From Actinomycetota bacterium (GTDB lineage Bacteria > Actinomycetota > Actinomycetes > S36-B12 > UBA5976), in the NCBI GenBank assembly GCA_009918865.1, contig RGCY01000016.1:1-13441 (forward strand): DNA of 13,441 nt, given 5' to 3'. Numbering within the stretch: position 1 is the stretch's first letter; the number at the start of each line of letters is the position of its first letter. Of this stretch, positions 7,134 to 13,441 are shown in pieces. The notes beneath the pieces were generated by a model. That model was not told the DNA's origin and searched no databases. It saw only the letters and a program-made list of their open reading frames with translations. The translations under genes and the position numbers were made by a program.

Positions 7134-7505
7134 GTGGACATCACGGCACGCACCGGAACTGGACGTTCATCAGAGCGCGGCTCAGCCGGAGTTATGGCGA
7201 TGATTGCCGTTGCATTTTTGGCCGCGGTGACGTGGGTGGCACTCCTGAAGTGCGACTTAGTCCTAACTCGCATGCGAGTTCAAACTGCCGCTGACGTGGC
7301 TGCCCTAACTGCGGCACAGATGGGTTGCCCACCTGCAGCCGATATCGCCCGGCGAAATGGCGCTCGACTGGATTCATGCCAGGCGGATGCAGGCACGCTC
7401 AGTTCTCGTGTGTGGGTATGCGTGGATGCGCGAGTGGACCTACCTCGCGGTTTCACTGTGTGTGCACATGCCCGTGCCGGCGCCCGAATCGAACCTACGC
7501 AGTAG
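7134..7505 (+). CDS. TadE-like protein of the actinobacterial secretion/helicase neighbourhood
   Basis: About 123 residues from GTG 7134, the family's usual size (Rv3654c/TIGR03816-like). ERGSAGVMAMIAVAFLAAV gives a short leader and one membrane helix (about 19-38). It resembles a pilin N-terminus after Gly16, but position +5 is Met instead of Glu. LTRMRVQTAADVAALTAAQ matches the conserved R-x-Q-x-A-A-D-x-A-A-L-x-A-A segment of these proteins. Four or more Cys residues lie in the C-terminal half and could form disulfides outside the membrane. It is the last gene of the tad operon. The frame is open back to 6975, so a longer 176-residue form is possible. The family's exact role is unknown; Rv3654c has been discussed as a secreted effector. 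Confidence 0.82.
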   Translation: MDITARTGTGRSSERGSAGVMAMIAVAFLAAVTWVALLKCDLVLTRMRVQTAADVAALTAAQMGCPPAADIARRNGARLDSCQADAGTLSSRVWVCVDARVDLPRGFTVCAHARAGARIEPTQ

Positions 7506-7513
7506 CGCAGATG

Positions 7514-7529
7514 CCGCCAGATGTGGCGG
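7514..7529 (+). terminator. Weak hairpin after the tad operon
   Basis: CCGCCA (7514-7519), loop GATG, TGGCGG (7524-7529): a perfect 6-bp stem starting 9 bases after the last tad stop and followed by TTATCT, not a T run. It is a candidate terminator by position only. The rest of the 7506-7640 gap holds a possible TATGCT -10 element (7582-7587) without a good -35, so a hppA promoter there is only suggested. Confidence 0.4.
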
Positions 7530-7630
7530 TTATCTCACCCTCGCCCTGCGCCCGAGTGATTCAGCGAATTTGCCCTGCCCCTATGCTGTCGCCTCGTTCT
7601 TGTATCGCGCGAGTCGCGCAAAACCGACGT

Positions 7631-7634
7631 GGAG
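7631..7634 (+). promoter_or_regulatory. Ribosome binding site of hppA
   Basis: GGAG six bases before ATG 7641. It favours that ATG over the in-frame GTG at 7629, four codons upstream. Confidence 0.65.
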
Positions 7635-7640
7635 ACCTTT

Positions 7641-9932
7641 ATGCAGCACTTGCTTGCCGCCGGAACGCTCGACAGCAGTAGCACCACGATTGTCACAATC
7701 GTGGCCGCTGTGGCTGTGGTAGCCCTGCTTTTCGCCGTGTGGTTTGTCCGGGAGGTCCTTGCCGCAGATGAGGGCACGGACAAGATGAAAGAGATTGCGC
7801 AGGCCGTGCAAATCGGTGCTGCTGCGTATCTCGCACGCCAATTCAAGACGCTGGCTGGCTTTGCCGGATTGGTTGTGGTTTTGCTCTACTTCCTCCCAGG
7901 CACCCCAGATGAGAAGTTGGGCCGCTCGCTGTTCTTCCTCGTTGGTGCCGTCTTCTCGGCAATCACTGGCTATGTGGGCATGTGGCTCGCAGTGCGCGGC
8001 AACGTGCGCGTGGCTGCCGCTGCTAAGGACTCAGGCGAGAACCGCGCCATGCGGATTGCTTTCCGCACCGGTGGTGTGGCCGGCATGTTCACCGTGGGGT
8101 TAGGCCTGCTGGGCGCATCCATCGTTGTCCTTATTTATAAGGAGCATGCGCTACATGTGCTCGAAGGCTTCGGTTTCGGTGCCGCCCTGCTGGCCATGTT
8201 CATGCGTGTTGGCGGCGGTATCTTCACAAAGGCCGCAGACGTTGGTGCGGACCTTGTCGGCAAGGTTGAGCAGAACATCCCTGAAGACGACCCGCGCAAC
8301 GCAGCAACCATTGCTGACAACGTGGGTGACAACGTCGGTGACTGCGCAGGTATGGCTGCGGACCTCTTTGAGTCCTACTCCGTGACTTTGGTTGCCGCAC
8401 TCATCTTGGGTGTGGGGGCATTCGGGACTAAGTACGGCTTGGTGTGGCCACTCATCGTTCCGGCAATTGGTGTGCTGACCGCCATCATCGGTATTTTCGC
8501 TGTTAGCCCACGCCCTTCGGACAAGTCCGGTATGCAGGCCATCAACCGCGGCTTCTTCCTCTCCGCATTTATTTCCGTCATCTTGGTTGCTGTGGCTGCC
8601 ATGCGCTACCTGCCATCTGACGGCAGTGCCTTTGATAACTGGACATCACCTTTGAGCCCGCAGTGGTTTGCGATCGCGGCCGTGGTCATCGGTGTGGTCC
8701 TTGCTGCCGCAATTCAGATTCTCACTGGCTACTTCACCGAGACCAACCGTCGTCCTGTGGACGATGTTGCGAAGACATCGCTCACTGGTCCGGCGACCGT
8801 CATTCTTTCTGGTATCTCGCTCGGCCTTGAGTCCGCTGTGTATTCAGCAGTGCTGATTGGTGCTGGCGTGTACGGAGCGTTCTTGCTTGGTGGCGCATCC
8901 ATCACGCTGTCTTTGTTTGCGATTGCGCTGGCGGGCACTGGTCTGCTGACCACTGTCGGTGTCATCGTCTCGATGGACACTTTCGGTCCGGTGTCAGACA
9001 ACGCACAAGGCATCGCTGAGATGTCTGGCGATGTGCACGGTGAAGGCGCGCAGGTCCTCACTCGCCTCGATGCGGTTGGCAACACGACAAAGGCCATCAC
9101 TAAGGGCATTGCGATTGCCACTGCAGTGCTGGCAGCAACCGCACTCTTCGGCTCTTTCCGTGATGCCATCGTTGAAGCTGTTCAAAAGGCTGGCGTGTCC
9201 ATCACCAACCTTGCAGACGGTGAGCAGTTCAAGGGCATCCTGAACGTTGCGCAGCCAGCGAACTTGGTTGGCTTGCTTCTAGGTGCGGCCGTTGTGTTCA
9301 TGTTCTCTGGTCTTGCGATCAACGCGGTTTCGCGTGCTGCGGGCGCCATCATTTTCGAAGTGCGCCGTCAGTTCCGCACTCGTCCAGGCATCATGGCTGG
9401 CACTGAGAAGCCGGACTACGCACGTGTCGTGGACATTTGCACCAAGGATTCGCTGCGCGAGTTGGCAACCCCAGGTCTGCTTGCTGTGCTCACCCCAATT
9501 GCCGTCGGCTTCGGTCTCGGCATCGGCGCACTCGGTTCATTCCTCGCCGGAACAATTGCCACGGGCACGCTCATGGCTGTGTTCCTTGCCAACTCTGGTG
9601 GCGCGTGGGATAACGCAAAGAAGTTCGTTGAAGATGGTCACTTCGGTGGCAAGGGTTCTGAAGCCCACGCCGCAACTGTTATCGGTGACACTGTCGGCGA
9701 TCCGTTCAAGGACACCGCTGGTCCGGCCATCAACCCACTCATCAAGGTGATGAACCTGGTGGCTTTGCTGATTGCGCCGGCGGTGGTCGCTGCACAACTA
9801 AACGGAAACACCGGTGTCCGTCTCACTGCAGCAATTCTCGCGTCGCTCGTGGTGGTGGCTTCTATCGTCATCAGCAAGCGCCGCCCGATTGCAGTGGGCG
9901 ATCAGCAAGCGGCTGACGCACACGTCGCCTAA
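7641..9932 (+). CDS. hppA: K+-independent proton-translocating membrane pyrophosphatase
   Basis: 763 residues, full length for the family, with about 16 membrane segments. It couples hydrolysis of pyrophosphate to H+ export across the cytoplasmic membrane, recovering energy from biosynthetic PPi. Signature motifs are intact: DVGADLVGKVE from Asp200, followed by the acidic Mg-PPi site (EDDPRN, DNVGDNVGDCAG); DTFGPVSDNAQGIAEMSGD from Asp446; NSGGAWDNAKK; and GDTVGDPFKDTAGPAINP from Gly682. In GNTTKAITKG, Lys484 and Thr487 occupy positions that are Ala and Gly or Ala in K+-dependent enzymes. This places the protein in the K+-independent, H+-pumping class, as in Streptomyces. Start ATG 7641 is chosen from the GGAG site. 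It stands alone, with gaps and hairpins on both sides. Confidence 0.97.
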   Translation: MQHLLAAGTLDSSSTTIVTIVAAVAVVALLFAVWFVREVLAADEGTDKMKEIAQAVQIGAAAYLARQFKTLAGFAGLVVVLLYFLPGTPDEKLGRSLFFLVGAVFSAITGYVGMWLAVRGNVRVAAAAKDSGENRAMRIAFRTGGVAGMFTVGLGLLGASIVVLIYKEHALHVLEGFGFGAALLAMFMRVGGGIFTKAADVGADLVGKVEQNIPEDDPRNAATIADNVGDNVGDCAGMAADLFESYSVTLVAALILGVGAFGTKYGLVWPLIVPAIGVLTAIIGIFAVSPRPSDKSGMQAINRGFFLSAFISVILVAVAAMRYLPSDGSAFDNWTSPLSPQWFAIAAVVIGVVLAAAIQILTGYFTETNRRPVDDVAKTSLTGPATVILSGISLGLESAVYSAVLIGAGVYGAFLLGGASITLSLFAIALAGTGLLTTVGVIVSMDTFGPVSDNAQGIAEMSGDVHGEGAQVLTRLDAVGNTTKAITKGIAIATAVLAATALFGSFRDAIVEAVQKAGVSITNLADGEQFKGILNVAQPANLVGLLLGAAVVFMFSGLAINAVSRAAGAIIFEVRRQFRTRPGIMAGTEKPDYARVVDICTKDSLRELATPGLLAVLTPIAVGFGLGIGALGSFLAGTIATGTLMAVFLANSGGAWDNAKKFVEDGHFGGKGSEAHAATVIGDTVGDPFKDTAGPAINPLIKVMNLVALLIAPAVVAAQLNGNTGVRLTAAILASLVVVASIVISKRRPIAVGDQQAADAHVA

Positions 9933-9943
9933 CACGTACCGTC

Positions 9944-9979
9944 GGTGAAGGGGGCTGCGCACCTGCAGCCCCCTTCACC
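9944..9979 (+). terminator. Strong hairpin between hppA and topA
   Basis: GGTGAAGGGGGCTGC (9944-9958), loop GCACCT, and GCAGCCCCCTTCACC (9965-9979): a perfect 15-bp stem starting 11 bases after the hppA stop. There is no T run after it (ACGTGAG follows), as is common for GC-rich actinobacterial terminators. The same structure ends 14 bases before the topA ribosome site. Confidence 0.8.
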
Positions 9980-9993
9980 CACGTGAGAGCACC

Positions 9994-9999
9994 AAGGAG
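9994..9999 (+). promoter_or_regulatory. Ribosome binding site of topA
   Basis: AAGGAG seven bases before ATG 10007. It decides for this start over the in-frame GTG at 9983, which would lie right at the foot of the hairpin. Confidence 0.8.
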
Positions 10000-10006
10000 A
10001 GCGCCG

Positions 10007-12709
10007 ATGGCCGACAAGGTGGCACGGCAACGCTTGGTCATTGTGGAATCTCCTGCAAAGGCCAAGACAATCGAGCAATACCTTGGCCCTGGCTACACCG
10101 TTCGCGCATCCATCGGTCACATTCGTGACCTACCTAGCAAGGCATCACAAATCCCCACTGAGCAGCGAGCGCGGTTTGCTGAGTTTGCTGGTGTTGATGT
10201 CACCAATGACTTTGAGCTTTACTACGAAATTAGCCCAGAAAAGAAATCACTCATCACCGAGTTGCGAGCAGCACTCAAGGATGCGGATGAACTTTTGCTT
10301 GCAACAGATGAAGACCGCGAAGGCGAAGCGATTTCCTGGCACCTCGTGCAAGCACTTAAACCAAAAGTTCCATATCGCCGGATGGTCTTCAACGAAATCA
10401 CAAAGGAAGCCATCACTTCTGCCGCAGAAAACACGCGCGACATCGACACCAATCTCGTCGATGCTCAAGAAGCGCGTCGCACTGTTGACCGACTTTTTGG
10501 CTATGGAGTCTCACCAGTGCTATGGCGCAAGATTGGTTCTGATGCACGCAGCGCCGGACGCGTGCAATCTGTTGCACTGCGTCTGCTTGTTGACCGTGAG
10601 CGTGAACGAATGCGTTTTGTTGCCGCGGCTTTCTGGGACATCTCAGCCACCTGCGACCCAGGTGGATTCGAAGCCGCACTGCGCAGCCTTGATGGTAAGG
10701 ACATTGCTCGAAGCAGTGACTTCAACGATTCGGGAGTCTTGACAAAAGACTGCTTGATTCTGGATGAGCCAACTGCGCAGGCTGTGGTTGCATCGCTGCA
10801 AGGGCAAGTGCTGTCCGTTACGGATGTGCAGTCGCGCCCAGAAGTGCGCAAGCCTCGTGCGCCATTTACGACATCAACCTTGCAACAGGATGCATCAAGT
10901 CGCCTCAAGTGGGGGCCACAGCGCACCATGCGAGTGGCGCAGTCGCTATATGAAAGCGGCTGGATCACATATATGCGTACGGACTCAACATCATTGAGTG
11001 AGACTGCAATGAAAGCCGCTCGCGCTGCGGTTGAAGATGCGTTTGGTGCGTCGTATGCGCAACCACGACAGTATGCAAACAAGGTCAAGAATGCGCAGGA
11101 AGCGCACGAAGCCATCCGCCCTGCTGGAGATTCCTTCCGCAGCCCAGCGCAGGCCCGTTCCGAACTTGCCCAAGACCAATTCCTGCTCTACGAATTGATT
11201 TGGCGACGCACGGTTGCTTCGCAGATGGCAGATGCTCGCCTAGAAGCCACCACAGTGAGGTTGTCGACGAATCTGCCGGATGGACGCGTTGCAGGCTTCG
11301 TTGCGAATGGCAGTGTCTACACATTTCTTGGTTGGAAAGCGGCACTTGAAGATGTGTCTGATGACGGTGATGGCGCATCGAGTCTGGACAAGCGTTTGCC
11401 ACCTTTGAAGGTCGGGCAGGATGTTCAAGTTACCGACTTGTCTGCCAAAGGTCACACGACAAATCCGCCGCGCAGGTATTCCCAAGCATCCCTTGTTGGA
11501 GAGTTGGAAAAACGAGGCATTGGCCGTCCGAGCACCTATGCATCCATCATCACGTTGCTTGAGAATCGTGGCTATGCGTTGCGTAAAGGTTCCACGCTCG
11601 TACCGACTTTCCTTGGCATCGCGATTGTGCAACTGCTTGAGCAACACTTCGCCGCGCTTGTTGATTACGAGTTCACTGCTTCAATGGAAGAAGAACTTGA
11701 TGAAGTTTCCAATGGTCGCGAGCCGCGGCTGACCGCACTGCGCCGCTTTTACAACGGTGGCGACGATTTCCCCGGTCTGCAAACACTGCTCAGTGGATTC
11801 GGCGAAATCGATGCAAAGGCTGTTTCGTCCTATCGGATTGGTGACACTAACTACTTCGTGCGCGTGGGTCGTTACGGTGCATACGTGCAGGAAGGTGAAG
11901 ATGGGGCGCGAGCCAGCATCCCACCAGATGTTGAACCTGATCAGCTCACAGCTGAGCGTGCTGCGGAAATCATCGCTGCACCATCAACAGATCGCGAACT
12001 AGGAACGCACCCTGACACGGGTTTGCCGGTGGTGGTGCGCACCGGGCGATACGGGCCTTATGTGGAAGAAGTGCTACCCGAGACCGCGGTTGAAGAAGGG
12101 GCAAAGCCAGCACGTCGCAAATCGAATGCGCCGAAACCGCGGCGTGCATCGCTGGCTCTAGGTTTGACACCGCAAACCGTGACCTTGGACGACGCACTGC
12201 GTTTGCTAGGACTTCCGCGAGTTGTTGGCGAGCAGACCGGCACGGGTCTGGAGATTCGCACCAACTTCGGTCCAAGCGGCCCCTATGTCGCACTGATGAC
12301 CGAGCCACGTCCGGATTACCGTTCACTCGAAGATCCGGAGCAGGTTTTTAGTTTGACCCTTGAGCAGGCGGAACAGATTCTCGCTCAACCGAAGGTCTAC
12401 CGCCGTGGTCGCGCCGCGGCCAAACCTGAGGTTGTGGTGGGAGTCGACCCAACGACTCAACGCAAAATCATTCTTAAGGAAGGTCGCTTCGGTCCCTACG
12501 TCACCGACGGCGAGACGAATGCGTCCTTGGGCAAAGTTGATGACCCATCCACACTGTCCGTTGAACGTGCAAGTGATCTGCTCGCAGAGCGACGGCTTGC
12601 CGCCCCAGCCACGAAACCGGCTCGCTCGCGCAGCGGTTCGCGCACATCCACGGGTGGTGCGAAGGCGACCACGAAGCGCAGCACCGCTTCTCGCCGCACA
12701 TCAAAGTGA
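10007..12709 (+). CDS. topA: DNA topoisomerase I (type IA)
   Basis: 900 residues. It relaxes negative supercoils through a 5'-phosphotyrosine link. The N-terminal Toprim domain has LVIVESPAKAKTIEQYLG (about 10-27), with catalytic Glu in VESPAKAK, and the Mg2+-binding DEDREGE at 101-107. The active-site Tyr322 lies in ITYMRTDS. The GIGRPSTYASII motif is at about 504-515. The C-terminus has no Cys4 zinc fingers. It carries at least four topoisomerase C-terminal repeats of the GRYGPYV type (near residues 620, 680, 750 and 825) and a Ser/Lys/Arg-rich tail (about 868-900). This is the known actinobacterial architecture, where the basic tail aids DNA binding. A 74-bp gap with the strong hairpin separates it from hppA; tmk follows after 32 bp. 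Confidence 0.97.
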   Translation: MADKVARQRLVIVESPAKAKTIEQYLGPGYTVRASIGHIRDLPSKASQIPTEQRARFAEFAGVDVTNDFELYYEISPEKKSLITELRAALKDADELLLATDEDREGEAISWHLVQALKPKVPYRRMVFNEITKEAITSAAENTRDIDTNLVDAQEARRTVDRLFGYGVSPVLWRKIGSDARSAGRVQSVALRLLVDRERERMRFVAAAFWDISATCDPGGFEAALRSLDGKDIARSSDFNDSGVLTKDCLILDEPTAQAVVASLQGQVLSVTDVQSRPEVRKPRAPFTTSTLQQDASSRLKWGPQRTMRVAQSLYESGWITYMRTDSTSLSETAMKAARAAVEDAFGASYAQPRQYANKVKNAQEAHEAIRPAGDSFRSPAQARSELAQDQFLLYELIWRRTVASQMADARLEATTVRLSTNLPDGRVAGFVANGSVYTFLGWKAALEDVSDDGDGASSLDKRLPPLKVGQDVQVTDLSAKGHTTNPPRRYSQASLVGELEKRGIGRPSTYASIITLLENRGYALRKGSTLVPTFLGIAIVQLLEQHFAALVDYEFTASMEEELDEVSNGREPRLTALRRFYNGGDDFPGLQTLLSGFGEIDAKAVSSYRIGDTNYFVRVGRYGAYVQEGEDGARASIPPDVEPDQLTAERAAEIIAAPSTDRELGTHPDTGLPVVVRTGRYGPYVEEVLPETAVEEGAKPARRKSNAPKPRRASLALGLTPQTVTLDDALRLLGLPRVVGEQTGTGLEIRTNFGPSGPYVALMTEPRPDYRSLEDPEQVFSLTLEQAEQILAQPKVYRRGRAAAKPEVVVGVDPTTQRKIILKEGRFGPYVTDGETNASLGKVDDPSTLSVERASDLLAERRLAAPATKPARSRSGSRTSTGGAKATTKRSTASRRTSK

Positions 12710-12741
12710 CGAACGCGTCCGCTGCGGCGTAGGGTCTGCGC

Positions 12742-13351
12742 GTGGTTTCCAGTGGTAACTCGTCGGGCCAATCCGGGCGTCTCATCGTCTTTGAGGGTGG
12801 CGAAGGAGTTGGCAAGTCCACGCAAATCAACTTGCTCGCGGCACATCTGGCAACCACACGACCTGACTTGAAACTTGGCCTTGCGCCGGGTGGCACTTGA
12901 CCAAGAGTTTGTGGGTCTGGCACCGCGCGCCGAAGCACTCGTGTTTGCCGCTGCTCGCGGAGATCATGCTCATAACGTGATTCGCCCTGCATTACAGCAA
13001 GGTGCGTGCGTGGTGCTTGATCGCTACCTTGATTCGTCGGTGGTTTATCAAGGAATTGCCCGTGGTCTCGGCGAAGCAGATGTTGAAGGTTTATCAATGT
13101 GGGCGACGGGAAATTTGGTGCCCGATTTGGTGATTGTGCTCGATCTTGACCCCCGCATTGGGCTCTCCCGAGTTGCGCGCCCAGATCGCCTTGAGGCTGA
13201 GTCAATTGAATTTCATGACGCAGTGAGAGCAGGATTTCTTGCGCGTGCACAAGTCAACCCCCAGCGCTATCGGGTGATTGACGCGTCCGTTGGAGTCGCT
13301 GACGTTGCGGTGCAGGTGGCGGCAGTTGTGGATTCGGTTCTCGATGACTGA
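12742..13351 (+). pseudogene. tmk: Thymidylate kinase, frameshifted with an internal deletion (or sequence error)
   Basis: Thymidylate kinase makes dTDP from dTMP and ATP. From GTG 12742 (AGGG 7 nt upstream) the frame gives an Arg-Leu-Ile-Val-Phe strand and the P-loop EGGEGVGKST (Lys25). It then stops at TGA 12898-12900 after LAPGGT. The rest is in the next frame: from about 12875 it reads LRRVALDQEFVGLAPRAEALVFAAARGDHAHN, then VVLDRYLDSSVVYQG (the DRY motif), a lid-like RPDRLEAESIEF and a normal C-terminus to TGA 13351. Both halves look well conserved. About 10-15 residues around the family's TREPGGT loop, whose Arg contacts the nucleotide, are missing or altered at the junction. An internal TTG start at 12875 would give a fragment without the P-loop. 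The end overlaps holB by 8 bases. Whether the lesion is real cannot be told from one sequence. Confidence 0.85.
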
Positions 13352-13441
13352 ACGTTCTAGCGTTGCCGCAGACGGGGTCTGGTCGGAACTCATTGGACAA
13401 GAAGCGGTCGTCACGCAGTTGCAGCGCGCTGCGTACGACAA
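13344..13441 (+). CDS. holB: DNA polymerase III delta' subunit, start only (runs off the right edge)
   Basis: Thirty-two codons are visible. From ATG 13344 the translation begins MTERSSVAADG and continues VWSELIGQEAVVTQLQRAA. The W-x-x-(L/I)-I-G-Q-E-x-V-V-x-x-L segment is the usual N-terminus of clamp-loader AAA+ subunits (delta', DnaX). Following tmk, as it does in Streptomyces and many other bacteria, it is most likely HolB rather than DnaX. The ATG lies within the last codons of tmk (ATGACTGA, 8-base overlap), so its translation is probably coupled to tmk; a frameshift in tmk could therefore lower its expression. The P-loop is outside the window. Confidence 0.85.
   Translation, partial: MTERSSVAADGVWSELIGQEAVVTQLQRAAYD

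Noticed and set aside
10501..11115. Minus-strand open frame of 204 codons opposite topA
   Set aside because: Lies entirely within the well-conserved topA, has low-complexity Ser/Arg/Ala content and no recognisable motif.
12600..12706. Low-complexity Ser/Lys/Arg-rich end of topA as a repeat or frameshift artefact
   Set aside because: A basic tail replacing zinc fingers is the normal actinobacterial TopA architecture.
12501..13250. Minus-strand open frame of 249 codons across the topA end and tmk
   Set aside because: Antisense to two recognisable genes; its translation has no family features.
12875..13351. Second half of tmk as an independent gene from TTG 12875
   Set aside because: It lacks the P-loop found in the adjacent frame just upstream; the two halves together make one thymidylate kinase.
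12742..13351. Programmed ribosomal frameshifting in tmk
   Set aside because: No slippery heptamer is evident at the junction, and residues of the nucleotide-binding loop would still be missing after a shift.
1..13441. CRISPR arrays, tRNA or rRNA genes, insertion sequences, integrase or phage genes
   Set aside because: None was seen on either strand; there are no spaced direct repeats, cloverleaf candidates or transposase motifs.

Overview
The window reads as a chromosomal segment of an actinobacterium (class Actinomycetia), of moderately high G+C content (roughly mid-50s percent by eye). The gene order is the clue: acetyl-CoA synthetase, a Fic-like protein, a HAD phosphatase, an Ssd/TadZ-type ATPase, TadA-TadB-TadC, a DUF4244 pilin-like peptide, TadE, a second TadE-like protein, then hppA, topA, tmk and holB. 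Essentially this order is known from Streptomyces and, in part, from Mycobacterium. The TopA has an actinobacterial-type C-terminus. A small or streamlined lineage is possible but cannot be decided from here.

Layout. Positions 1-1015 (minus) hold the N-terminal half of acs, cut by the window edge. A divergent gap of about 120 bp follows. A Fic-fold protein with a degenerate active site (1137-1997, plus) converges on, and overlaps by 30 bp, a HAD-IB phosphatase with a C-terminal membrane segment (1968-2798, minus). A 225-bp divergent region (2799-3023) separates the HAD gene from a tightly packed plus-strand tad operon at 3024-7505: ssd, tadA, tadB, tadC, DUF4244 pilin, tadE and a TadE-like gene. 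ssd/tadA, tadA/tadB and tadB/tadC overlap; the pilin and tadE are 2 nt apart. After a 135-bp gap with a small hairpin comes hppA (7641-9932), a K+-independent proton-pumping pyrophosphatase, followed by a perfect 15-bp-stem hairpin. Then come topA (10007-12709), tmk (12742-13351) and the first codons of holB (13344 to the window end).

Functional grouping. The tad genes should build a thin Flp/Tad-type pilus or related secretion apparatus: Ssd positions it, TadA powers it, TadB and TadC form the inner-membrane platform, and the DUF4244 peptide with TadE and the TadE-like protein are (pseudo)pilins. The prepilin peptidase and outer components are not in the window. topA, tmk and holB serve chromosome topology, dTTP supply and the replicative clamp loader.

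Most notable points. (1) tmk is broken: its P-loop half and its C-terminal half lie in different frames, and about 10-15 residues around the TREPGGT motif are missing or altered. For an essential gene this means a sequence or assembly error, a paralogue elsewhere, or a real deletion. (2) The Fic-like protein next to the tad locus lacks the catalytic histidine. (3) Ssd has a Walker A-like loop without the usual lysine and threonine. I found no CRISPR array, insertion sequence, tRNA, rRNA or phage gene, and no clearly new system. The window is mainly a conserved actinobacterial neighbourhood with some poorly characterised members.
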